The notes beneath the pieces are model-generated. The model was not told the origin of the DNA. It worked only from the letters and a program-made list of their open reading frames with translations, and searched no databases. From Chaetoceros tenuissimus (Eukaryota; Bacillariophyta; Thalassiosirophyceae; Chaetocerotales; Chaetocerotaceae), in contig BLLK01000022.1 of assembly GCA_021927905.1 (NCBI GenBank), positions 868,001 to 932,000 of the forward strand: a stretch of DNA of 64,000 nucleotides. Direction: 5' to 3'. Each line of letters opens with the position of its first letter. Position 1 is the first letter of the stretch. The translations under genes and the position numbers were made by a program. Of this stretch, positions 9,356 through 18,712 are shown piece after piece.

Positions 9356-11014
9356 GATCTCTTATTTTTGTTATGCAAGCAGATAGGGAGAGATGTATTG
9401 TTCAGAAATAGAGCAGTCGCTAAATAGTCTATCTACTCAAATGAAGAACCTAGAAAATGATAACGTGTACCAAATGAAGAAATTTGAGATCAATTGATAG
9501 ATGAGAATGAAAATTTAAGCTGGTTGTTAGTTAGTAATGCAACATTAATACCTTACACAAAATGCCTGGTAAATGAGCTTCTGAAAGTAATGTGAGAAAA
9601 AATCGTCCCTTCCTATTGTAGCTACGTATGTCGCTAGATCATTAATCTGAACAATTGCTATCCTTTGCCCTTTCTTTTCTTTTTCTTGTTGATGTTGAAG
9701 TTATCCTGACATCCACTCATTTCAACTGTTCTCCCTTGAATAATCGAAGAACCTTCAATTTGTCAATAATATCAACATGTCTATTCACATTCCGGTCAAT
9801 CGTTCATGATAGTTTTTCCGGTCGTATCAAAGATGTTAAAACGACTACAGGCGAACCATATTCCGGGGAAATCGAAATTTCCCCGCCGCTACAATTATGT
9901 ACTGTACTACCACTCTTTTTGAGAAGAGCTTTTATTCCCCACAACACTGTGGATCGAGCTCCTGAACAGATGCGTTAATTTTAACCATTTCCTGTTGAAC
10001 TCAAAAGGTTTCAATACCTCAAATTAATTCAGAATACAGTACATAGTATGTACCTTCCCATCAGACCACGATGAGTTTTGTTCGCATCCTCGGAGAAATA
10101 GAAGAAATATATATTCAAATTATGTAGAAAAGCTTCTAAATGAAGTCTAATGGAATAAAAACAATTTTTTAGAATATCTATACAAAGTAGATATATTTAA
10201 ATGTGAATCATAGCATTTTGAAATCCATTTGTATATTTTTACCCTTTCCATCGTGATTCACAACAGTTTTGCTGAATTCATCAATATCTGGTCAAGGGAT
10301 GTCGTTGAATAGAAGGAGATATTTTACGTTGGAACAAAGGAAAACTTCTTCATCCTCGGGCGAACTATGCTTGCCAGCTCAAAGATGTCTGTTATCTCGG
10401 ACTAAATATGATTATTCCCATATTTTTGAATTCATTTGTTTTCAATCAATTATACTCAAATTGAATGAAATTGAGCTGAATGTTTCTACTTTATTAGAGA
10501 AGTTTATAAAAACATGCATACTATCTTACTCACGGTTCATTTCTAGTAATATTGTCTGGAGATGTCGCAACTCTTTCTTCCCACAAGTGGCAAACGAGCC
10601 AAGTGGGAAGCCCGAGAATTTCCTTCTTCTTCATTTTCTTGTCACGATTGCCAACAAATGTAGAGAAATCTACATGAATTCACCATAGAATTACCATCAA
10701 TTCTAAAAGCAACTGCACCTTGCATTCTACATTGTATCGTTATAACAATGGGTATCTTGAGTTCAAGGTGATATTTGATTTCAATGGGGTTTTCACCTAT
10801 TTTTCAGATGCTATTGAGAAAATGCTTCGCTCGTTCAAGGACGTTTTCTGTTTTCTGGCAGTCGGGTTTCGGTCCAGGAACGATTGAAAAACGACTTCTT
10901 GCCAACGCGTTTCCCCGTAAAAACAGTGAAAGTGGATTTTTTTCACAAAATCGATGCGACAGACCATTCCTCGGGAAGCACGGTACACGCTGTGACATAA
11001 ATTACTTTCTCACT
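9356..11014. promoter_or_regulatory. Long intergenic region upstream of the heat shock factor
   Basis: About 1.66 kb with no gene I can support. Two plus-strand frames (9655..9978, 10269..10688) lack domain character. Two inverted repeats are visible. One is a 9-bp stem with a 4-nt loop at 9864..9885 (CGGGGAAAT/ATTTCCCCG). The other is CTTCCCAC at 10577..10584 paired with GTGGGAAG at 10603..10610. The frame of the heat shock factor stays open back to 10775, probably 5' untranslated sequence. Confidence 0.4.
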
Positions 11015-12066
11015 ATGAAAATGAACATCGAAGATACTGTAGCAGAAACCTTGGCAACATTGAACAGGTCGGCAAGAATGACCACATCTAGTGCTAGCCT
11101 CGATACGAGCGATTCATCTGCATCTGTGATGAGTAACCTCGGAGGTTACTCATCTTCTTCATTGCCTTCCATGAGAGAAGAAACTGAGACTCGAGGTTCT
11201 GCAGAAGATTCCTCCTCACTCTCAGAGCAGGAGAGGATGAGAACTTTCTTCCCGCTCCAGCTACACAATGTAATCTCTGACGATGCCACTAATGATATCA
11301 TTCGTTGGCTACCAAGCGGCAAAGCTTTCATCATAGCTGACAAGAAAAGGTTCGCGAAGGAACTGTTACCTGACTTCTTTCAGGGAAGCCAATTCACTAG
11401 TTTCACAAGAAAGTTGACAAGATGGCACTTTAACCGCGTTCCTAGAGGTGCACTCATCGGTGCCTACTACCATGAGTTCTTTGTGAGGGACCAAGTGGAA
11501 TTGGTAAGTAACAACTATGCAATTAGCATTTTGCCATATTGAAATATCACATAACATTGTACTCATACAATCTACTTCTTTGCTCCTATTTGTAGTGTTA
11601 TCACATGTCGTGCAGAAACAAATCTGCATTCAAAGCTACAAAAGAATTGGATGGAAGATTATCACCAGTCTCAAGTTCTACTCACTCTTTGAAGAACACC
11701 CCAAGCATCCCAAGTCTCGCCACAAAGGCGCGAGCAGTTAGTGAGGATCCAGCTATACCGAAACCTCTTGCACAGGAACGAGCTCACGCAGGATTTCAGG
11801 CACCTCTTTCTACTCATCTTTCACAAAACAGTCAAACTGACATCCTTCGGTTGCTGCAGCTTCAAAACAGCTTACAACTTTTGGATCAGGCTAGGAATCC
11901 ATTCAATAGCTCTGGGAACTCTTCTTTAGCATCTCAGCTTCTCCACCTCGAAATGTGCAGGCGGTTGCAAATGGAGCAAGAATTGAGTAATGCAATCAAG
12001 CAGGCCAACATTTTATCACTGGCAAGAAATCTCAGTGCTGGGAGTCTTACACAAAATGAAAATTGA
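11015..12066 (+). CDS. Heat shock factor-type transcription factor
   Basis: Exons 11015..11503 and 11596..12066 encode 319 aa; the 92-nt intron has a GTAAGT donor and a TTTGTAG acceptor. The junction reads FVRDQVEL-CYHMSCR, matching where HSF domains continue. The HSF DNA-binding domain spans ~72-170: FPLQLHNVISDDATNDIIRW, GKAFIIADKKRFAKELLPDFF, then the recognition helix region FTSFTRKLTRWHFNRV. The N terminus is Ser/Thr-rich and disordered. The C-terminal half is Gln/Leu/Ser-rich with LLQLQNSLQLLDQAR, a possible short oligomerisation or activation segment rather than a full HR-A/B coiled coil. It would bind nGAAn elements and regulate stress genes. HSFs are strongly expanded in diatoms, so paralog identity is not assignable. 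I chose ATG 11015 because the upstream in-frame sequence looks non-coding. Confidence 0.9.
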
Positions 12067-12275
12067 ATTCGGAGAGATTTTTGGACATCGAACGATTACA
12101 TTTTTTCATTATTAGCTGTAATTTGACTCTTTTACATATTAAATTCATTTTTCCATACTTTGAACTATTTTTTGTAACAATATCTTCAATCTGAAAGAGA
12201 CCACGATTTGTGGTACAGTTGAGGCTAGTTAAACTATTCAAGTAACAATGTTGATTTCTTTTTACATAAAAATGT

Positions 12276-13316
12276 TTAAACTCTTAGTCTAATAGCTCGA
12301 ACACCTGCATCACTACAACAGAAATTAACAATTGTAGTAGAGAAGTTGGTGTTCGACGAAGAATTAGAGAAAGGCTTAGTAACAGCTGTCTTTCCTTCTT
12401 CATCAAGCCATCCTAGGCCTCCTCCCCATCTTCCAGTAAATACGAGTCGACCATGCACATCCTTTGCGAAACCGCTCGGCAATGGAGTAACATCCACAAT
12501 GCCATCCGCCATCTCAACCAATGCTCTCTCCCAAGCTATCTCATGTAATTCATACCTGGATGCTATTTCCATAGCCGCAAAAGATTCAGAATCGCAGAGT
12601 TTGCCCATTCCACCAGCACCTATGTAATTCAAAACTTTGCTACCAGTAACATTCTTTTGTTCTCCATTATTTCTTGAAGCTTGAATATTATAATTTTCTT
12701 GATCTAAATCGTGAGATGCACGAATTACAAGCCCTCCATCCTTTTCTTTACCATATCTTTGGACTAGTCTCTTCAGCATTTTCACAAATGTATACGCTAT
12801 TTTTGCTCCGAAAAATGTAGATAGTGCACTGACATCATCCACTATGATTACATATTCATCAAATGACGAAACAGATTTTGATACATTGCGATATATCTGT
12901 TTTAAACAATCATCTTCTTTGCCTTCGACAATATCTGTTGGGAGACTGACATTCAATATATGAATCATTTGACTTTGTGTCCTGACATCGCATCCAATCT
13001 TTTTCATAGCTGCCAATATCGATTCTTCAGTTTTTATGCCGCAATTGATCCATACTACATGATATTTTTTTGAAGAGGATAATTTCGATTGAGCACTGAT
13101 TGCATCTATTTTCTTTTGATTACTACCAGCTGATAGACACTGTGATGCAATTGTATGAAGAAGGAAACGACCATCTGTCTCCACAGAGTCGCAAATTAAT
13201 ATCGTTCTTCCTCCTGTTGGCGGCTTATCATAACCCCATGGCAAAGTATCAACTAAAGCTACAGAATTCATCTTTCTCCCAGTCTTCTTGGTGATGTTTG
13301 TTCTTGCTTTCTTCAA
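12276..13316 (-). CDS. ELP6: Elongator complex protein 6-like
   Basis: 346 aa, single exon. It has a RecA-like fold signature without Walker motifs: RTILICDSVETDGRFLLHTIASQCLSAG near residues 37-65, then HVVWINCG, and DEYVIIVDDVSALSTFFGA at ~150-170. The ETDGRFLLH and VDDVSAL segments resemble ELP6, which forms the Elp4-5-6 ring of Elongator. That complex modifies wobble uridine of tRNAs. The frame starts MKKARTNITKKTGRK; a later Met (residue 16, MNSVALVDTLPW) is an alternative start. It diverges from eIF4E across ~420 bases. The alternative is another RecA-like Elongator subunit (Elp4/5). Confidence 0.68.
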   Translation of the reverse strand: MKKARTNITKKTGRKMNSVALVDTLPWGYDKPPTGGRTILICDSVETDGRFLLHTIASQCLSAGSNQKKIDAISAQSKLSSSKKYHVVWINCGIKTEESILAAMKKIGCDVRTQSQMIHILNVSLPTDIVEGKEDDCLKQIYRNVSKSVSSFDEYVIIVDDVSALSTFFGAKIAYTFVKMLKRLVQRYGKEKDGGLVIRASHDLDQENYNIQASRNNGEQKNVTGSKVLNYIGAGGMGKLCDSESFAAMEIASRYELHEIAWERALVEMADGIVDVTPLPSGFAKDVHGRLVFTGRWGGGLGWLDEEGKTAVTKPFSNSSSNTNFSTTIVNFCCSDAGVRAIRLRV

Positions 13317-13735
13317 CGCACGAGATGATCAACAAAAACAAGTGTTCTCCTTTCTTAGATCTTGATTGCTTTCGACGGTTCTTGAATGGGTCTCGGGGAG
13401 TCCTTTCCTTTCTCCTATTGTATCCGTTTATGTTTAACTAAATAGAATAGACTACAGAGTTTGGATAATTTGAGTCTCTGATTTCGACCTCTTTTTCTCT
13501 CATTATTCCTGCCCTGTAGACGTCATTGTCGAGAGTATCATTATCAGGTTGGGATGGAAACCTTTTTTACTACTTTCACTTTTTCACTTTGTGTGGTCCT
13601 CGCGAGCAGACATGAATTTTTTGACGCCACACTGTGCCACTCTCACCACTGAACTCCTTAATGCTATTGCTGCACAAGCAATTGTACACTAGATAGCACA
13701 TTGTGAACAGTCACCCTTGAATACACTAGAATAGA
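13317..13735. promoter_or_regulatory. Divergent promoter region (ELP6 / eIF4E)
   Basis: 419 bases between two head-to-head genes. It contains a GACGTCA-type core near 13520, which bZIP factors can bind in other eukaryotes. A match this short can be chance. Nothing else stands out. Confidence 0.35.
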
Positions 13736-14397
13736 ATGACCTCCTCTTCAGCACCAACAATAGCAGGCCTTCCTCTTCATAGAAGATGGGTACTCTGGTA
13801 CGATAACCCGAAACACATGACCGAAGGAATGACTTGGAAAGACAACCTACAAAACTGCGGCTCATTTGCTACGGCAGAAGAATTCTGGCAGATATACAAT
13901 AACGTAAAACCTGCTTCACAATTGGGAATCGGGGGAAATTATCATATATTTATGGAGGGAGTTCAACCGATGTGGGAAGATCCTGGTAACAAAGATGGGG
14001 GAAAGTTCGTCTTGACCATGCCGAAAAGAGACTCGAAATCTGGTAAATGTGACGAATGGTGGTTGCTTACCTCTTTAGCAATGATTGGTGAGACTATGGA
14101 TATGCATGGAGATGAAATTTGTGGAGCAGTTGTGAGTATCCGTAAATCTCAAGATAGAATTGCACTCTGGCTCAAGAGTTGTAACAAGGATGCTTGCATT
14201 CAAGTTGGACTTAGATGGAAGAAGGCTTTGGAGGTTTCCAACAAGACTTCTCTCAAGTATCAGTCTCACAAGGATGGTATGTATTTCTTTTCTTTATATT
14301 TGAAATTTTTGAATTATCATTGGTATTCTCATATTTGTTTTGTATAGCCGCTGCATCTGGACACTCTTTCAAGAACCAAGTATTGTTTGATATATAA
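13736..14397 (+). CDS. EIF4E: Translation initiation factor eIF4E
   Basis: Exons 13736..14276 and 14348..14397 encode 196 aa; the 71-nt intron has a GTATGT donor and TTTTGTATAG acceptor. The last exon supplies AAASGHSFKNQVLFDI. Conserved Trp residues of the cap-binding fold are visible: HRRWVLWYDNP, MTWKDNLQ, the EEFWQIYNNVKPAS helix that binds eIF4G, MEGVQPMWEDPGNKDGGKFV, and DEWWLLTSLAMIGE. The two cap-stacking Trp correspond to those in the TWKDN loop region and MWEDP. It binds the mRNA 5' cap and recruits eIF4G/4A in the cytoplasm. The length is that of a compact class I eIF4E. The C-terminal loop is short. Confidence 0.95.
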
Positions 14398-14554
14398 AGA
14401 GATAAATGATAAAGTAACCAATTTTGGATTGCGAGCAGTCAGGGATGGGTAAAATAAGTCATTATTGGAAAAAAGTAATACAAATTTTATTTTACATTTA
14501 CATCACTTTATATTGGAGTGATGAAATAGACATGATGTTTCATGAAGCGGAAAC

Positions 14555-15727
14555 TTATGCTACCCTCAATAATCCTGCATGAATTAGTTTTCGTAGCTTG
14601 GCGCCATAGACGTCGTGTCTCATGTAATACTGCATCTTACCTGGGATCTGCGAACATTCCTGTATGACACGTTGCATCTCAGTGTCCATGAGTATGTTGG
14701 TCAATTCTTCATTCTTCATAATAGCATCTACGCGATCCTTTTCTTCTTTACTCATATCATGTTCAAAAGAAACATTCTGGTCTAGTTTCTTTCGCTCCTT
14801 TTCCTTTTGCATAGCTTCGTAAGCAATGGGACCTATATCTTCCTCAGTTGGTTCTCGTAGTTCTTGCACCATTGGAACATTCTCCTTTGTTTTTTCTTTG
14901 GGAGAAGAATCCATTTCTCCTAGTTTTGTAAAGTGCTTTCCTAGCAACTTACAAATCTCATTCAAAAACTCCATGACTTCATCATGACCTTGAAATCTTT
15001 TCAAAGCCTCTTTAGGATTCTTTTCGAGTGCTTCTAATGCAGCTATACATTTAGGGTTCGACATACTCTTGACTAATTTTGGATTGTTCATAATTTGTTG
15101 TAGAAATTCTGGTGAATTGATTTGTGATTTTGATGCAAATGCTTGTTGCCAAGATTGATTATCCATGGCATCTTGCACTTCTGCTATTCGTAAAGAATCC
15201 ATCTTTGTCTGCTTTTGATTTGCAACAGGTAGTATATTCCCTTCTGGATCCAATTCGTAAATTGGTTCAGTTTGCTCTGTCGTTGGTTGTCTAGTAGTAG
15301 AGTCAGTGGTTGATTTGCTCTTTGCAGTTTTCTTCTTTGTAGCTTTTTTATTTGAATTCAGAAACCCCTTTTTGAATCCAAAAGAAGACTTTGCTTGTTT
15401 TCTCATTGTTTCGTTCTTCTTCCGTTCTAATTCATGTTTGGCTTTGAGTGCATCTGCCATCATTTGTTCCATGAGAGATTCCTGAGCTGGCTCCATCGAA
15501 GTAGCGATACCCGGACTGGTCGTGGAACCCATTGATGATTGTAGTGGTGGCGGACATTCGTCGTCTTCATCAGAGGAACTATCATCATAGGAGTCTTCTC
15601 CTCCAATGACTTCAATCTTCATTCCAGATTTCTTATTGTAGTCGGAGCCTGAGATTTTGAGAGAGTTCATAATGGAGAGACTCGAGTCTGCATCACCTGA
15701 AAGGAATTCATTCGACGATGATGCCAT
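14555..15727 (-). CDS. STI1-repeat protein (co-chaperone-like)
   Basis: 390 aa, single exon. The N-terminal ~170 residues are disordered, with an acidic SYDDSSSDEDDE patch and a Lys-rich KKATKKKTAKSKS block. Residues ~205-265 resemble an STI1 (DP) domain: SPEFLQQIMNNPKLVKSMSNPKCIAALEALEKNPKEALKRF. A second helical stretch at ~335-385 (AIMKNEELTNILMDTEMQRVIQEC, then MRHDVYGAKLRKLIHAGLL) resembles a second such repeat. STI1 repeats occur in Hop/Sti1, ubiquilins and Tic40, where they contact Hsp70/Hsp90 clients or transmembrane segments. No TPR or UBL/UBA domain is present, so it is none of the standard members. It was probably recruited to chaperone work in the cytosol or nucleus. Confidence 0.6.
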   Translation of the reverse strand: MASSSNEFLSGDADSSLSIMNSLKISGSDYNKKSGMKIEVIGGEDSYDDSSSDEDDECPPPLQSSMGSTTSPGIATSMEPAQESLMEQMMADALKAKHELERKKNETMRKQAKSSFGFKKGFLNSNKKATKKKTAKSKSTTDSTTRQPTTEQTEPIYELDPEGNILPVANQKQTKMDSLRIAEVQDAMDNQSWQQAFASKSQINSPEFLQQIMNNPKLVKSMSNPKCIAALEALEKNPKEALKRFQGHDEVMEFLNEICKLLGKHFTKLGEMDSSPKEKTKENVPMVQELREPTEEDIGPIAYEAMQKEKERKKLDQNVSFEHDMSKEEKDRVDAIMKNEELTNILMDTEMQRVIQECSQIPGKMQYYMRHDVYGAKLRKLIHAGLLRVA

Positions 15728-16068
15728 TCTGTGCTTTTTGTTGTCGTATTTTGAAATCGTTAGAATGGAACTAAGCAGTGAGACTTGATTATATTGCTAC
15801 CAAAACTACTCGTACTTTCACTATGAAACAAATTCTCGGTTTCAAAAATGAAGGGTCGGAAATGATGGCCCCGACCAAAATCGACCTATTCTTGGCTAAA
15901 ATTGAAAAAAAGAGATAGTCATTGGTCAAATCCTTGGAATCCGAACTCCAAGAAGTGAATCCAACTCAATCATCATTCCTATTTATCGATATACATATTC
16001 TTCTCTAACTTTTGACGTTTCAAAGTACTATACTGCTCATCTGAATCTATTCGTTTAGAAGCCACAAT
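15728..16068. promoter_or_regulatory. Divergent promoter region (STI1 protein / OMA1)
   Basis: 341 bases between head-to-head genes, with no motif or repeat that I would call. Confidence 0.35.
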
Positions 16069-17085
16069 ATGAGACATAGTAAAGCAGCAGCAACAAAGAT
16101 TCCTCCTTATATTTACTTACCAATAGGATTCTTTGGAGGATCTGCGCTTTATACATATTTTTATTTTCAAGATGAAGCACCATTTACAAAGCGCAAGCGA
16201 CTCCTAGCTACTGTAAGTGCAAACTAAAAAATACTTTACTAAAAATATATGGAATAATGTGAATGTAATCTCATTTTTGCCATGTTTTATTTTTAGTCTG
16301 CAGAATGGGAAAGACAACAAGGTGATTTACAATACAAACAACTATTGCACCAATACAAAAAAGACATTTTACCAAACACTCATAGAGCTACAAAAACAGT
16401 TACAAGAGTTGGGTCGAGAATTGCAAATGCTGCCAATGATTTCTCCAAAAAGTATAAACCAAATGAAACGACTGGTGCACCCTACACTTTTACAGTTGTC
16501 CGGTCTGAAATGGCAAACGCATTTGTATTACCAAACAATCATATATTTGTGTTCGCGGGTTTATTTCAATTTGTGAGGAATGAAGATGATTTGGCCGCTG
16601 TTCTTGGCCATGAAACTGCACATAATCTTGCTCGTCATGCTGGAGAGCGTGTTTCGAGTAGTTTAATGAAGGGATTATTGGCAAGACTTACTTTGTTCTT
16701 GGACCCAAGTGGATTGCTCTATACCATTTTTTTGCCAGCAGCAAGTCTTCTTTATGATTTACCACATTCCAGAGAACATGAAATTGAGGCTGATTACATT
16801 GGATTGCATTTAGCCGCCGATGCATGTTATGATCCAAAGAGTGCCAAAAGAGTGTTTGCTGCAATGAAAGCTTCGACAAAGGAAGGATCTAGGCAACCCC
16901 CAGAGTTTATATCTACACATCCATCGTATGATACTAGATTAACAAATTTCGATGACTGGCTTCCACAAGCAATGGAAAAATTCAATGCTGATGGAGGGTA
17001 TAAATGTCAGAGAATAAGGAATGAAATGAAGAAAGCAAGGTTGTTGCATGATTTGAATTCAAAAAGAGAGGAGATGCGCAAGTAG
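16069..17085 (+). CDS. OMA1: Mitochondrial M48 metallopeptidase OMA1-like
   Basis: Exons 16069..16212 and 16297..17085 encode 310 aa; the 84-nt intron has GTAAGT and TTTTTAG ends. The first exon starts MRHSKAAATKIPPY and includes a membrane segment YIYLPIGFFGGSALYTYFYF. The zinc site HETAH lies at ~153-157 in DLAAVLGHETAHNLARHAGER; the third ligand is in HSREHEIEADYIGLHLAA near residue 212. The order of elements and the EADYIG box match OMA1/Ste24-type M48 peptidases. In other eukaryotes OMA1 sits in the mitochondrial inner membrane and cleaves the fusion protein OPA1/Mgm1 or other substrates under stress. No long presequence is seen, although the N terminus is basic. Confidence 0.85.
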
Positions 17086-17190
17086 TGCATACATTGGAGT
17101 TATTCTAAAAATTAAATCAAATTCAAATACGACGAGAAAAAGAACTTAGTTGGAAAATAATGTGGTTACAAGCCAATTTTGCCGTAGTCA

Positions 17191-17711
17191 GATGTGGATT
17201 TTCCACATTAAATTCCTACAGATGCTACGTACGACTTCCACTTTTTACCGTATTTTGTTAGGAGAAAATTTCGTACGTGAAAATTGACGGAATTTGATGT
17301 ATAGTGTAGAGTAGATGTAAAGTAGAACTTTTTCGAAACTAGTTTTAATAGTTAGAGGTAGATCCAAAACAATGTGTGGAGATGAGAGCCACTTGTTTCG
17401 GCATGGTAAGCCTTCATCAGTTGGCGTAACCTTCTATTTTTCATTTTGTGAGCGATAATGAGTCATCGCTGATATTAGCTAAATTAGCCTAATCTCCCGG
17501 GCATGACACAGTATGAAAATGTACTGCAAAATGTTGTACGGTGTGCTCACAATTCCAAATTAAATGATTTTTTTCAAATCGAGACATTATCTGTTCGCTA
17601 CACATTAAATTCCTACAGATGCTACGTACGACTTCCACTTTTTACCGTATTTTGTTAGGAGAAAATTTCGTACGTGAAAATTGACGGAATTTGATGTGGA
17701 AAATCCACATC
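17191..17711. mobile_element. Composite MITE-like element with inverted ends and internal direct repeats
   Basis: The outer ends (17191..17216 and 17686..17711) are 26-bp inverted repeats with one mismatch; the outermost 14 bases GATGTGGATTTTCC and GGAAAATCCACATC pair exactly. Inside each end lies one of two identical 96-bp direct repeats (17205..17300 and 17602..17697) that enclose about 300 unique bases. Each 96-bp unit itself begins ACATTAAATTCC and ends GGAATTTGATGT, i.e. has near-perfect inverted termini. No coding capacity and no clear target-site duplication are visible. It could be a small DNA-transposon derivative in which one 96-bp MITE was duplicated around other sequence. Confidence 0.65.
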
Positions 17712-18516
17712 TCGTAGAAGGGAGTACGTACACCGCCATACTCTTCCATTATACAATACACACATAACACATAACTAGCCTTTCTATCATGCAGTATATC
17801 ATATAATTCTAACAACAATCCACAAGTTGTAGGGCAGAGCATTTTAAAAGAGGAGGATCGAAATTAGGAACAACAACGAAATGAGGACAAGGACTACAAC
17901 TAGCTAGCTGCGCCATCACATATCACATACTTTCAGCCGAGCGAGGAGCCATGCATGGCTGACGAGGATATGACCATCAAGCGACCACAGCAATCACTAA
18001 TGAACTTCACTAGAGGTGATGATAGAGATTACAAAACAGATGAATCAATGATGAGAGAATTCATTTACTTGTTTACCTGGCTGGTACAAGATCTGGGCAA
18101 GCTACGAGGAGTAGATTCTTCTTGATAGGATGTCGATGAAGATAGATCATCTTTTCCATAGCTTTCATATTGAATTTTGAAAAGAGTAAAAAACGATAAT
18201 AACGACGAAAAGGAAATGGTGAAATTGTATTAGGAGACAGTGCGAGGAGTAAAGATGACAAAAAATGGACGAAGTTTGACTTGTGGAAATGGTTGGAATC
18301 GACACCATTTTCGACCGCAATGATGATGATCTTGATGAAAAAATAATCATTTTAAAATATATTTTTTCTATATACATGAAATAAATAAATTGTAGTGTAT
18401 AGGTTGAAATAGTTAAACGAAGAAATTCAAAAATGTGAGCACATCTGCGAGAGACGTGCTGAGAGTGTGTGGCTGATGTGAGATGTGGATCTTTGGTATC
18501 AAGGTCCCTAGCTAAA

Positions 18517-18540
18517 TGTGGAAAATCCACATTAAATTCC
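18517..18540. repeat. Third copy of the palindromic element end
   Basis: The sequence ATGTGGAAAATCCACAT followed by TAAATTCC repeats the left terminus of the element at 17191, with the AAA/TTT centre flipped. No matching right end is found before the next gene, so it is a solo or truncated end. Confidence 0.6.
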
Positions 18541-18712
18541 ATCCATGACTACATACTCTCTCATCTTTTAGCTAAAATGACTTAGTCCCGTATTTGCGGT
18601 GTCAATGGCGATGAAGACATTGGGTCACACTCTACTTCTAAAATGACCCCAGTTCACTAATACCATATCACCGCATAAAAACCATTCCACAAAGGTACTA
18701 GAAGAAAACGTA

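Larger units (their letters stand above)
17086..18712. other. Gene-poor intergenic region
   Basis: About 1.6 kb between OMA1 and the glycosyltransferase. It holds the composite repeat element at 17191..17711 and a related palindromic end near 18517. Minus-strand frames at 17642..17842 and 18165..18542 are Ser/Phe/Ile-rich without domain character and overlap the repeats; I do not support them as genes. Confidence 0.5.

Noticed and set aside
9655-9978. 107-codon plus-strand frame
   Set aside because: It starts at a non-ATG codon and its composition (Phe, Ser, Thr-rich) is like non-coding AT-rich sequence.
10269-10688. 139-codon plus-strand frame upstream of the heat shock factor
   Set aside because: No domain or conserved motif; probably promoter or 5' untranslated sequence.
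18165-18542. 125-codon minus-strand frame
   Set aside because: It begins inside a repeat end and is an Ile/Phe/Ser-rich chance frame.
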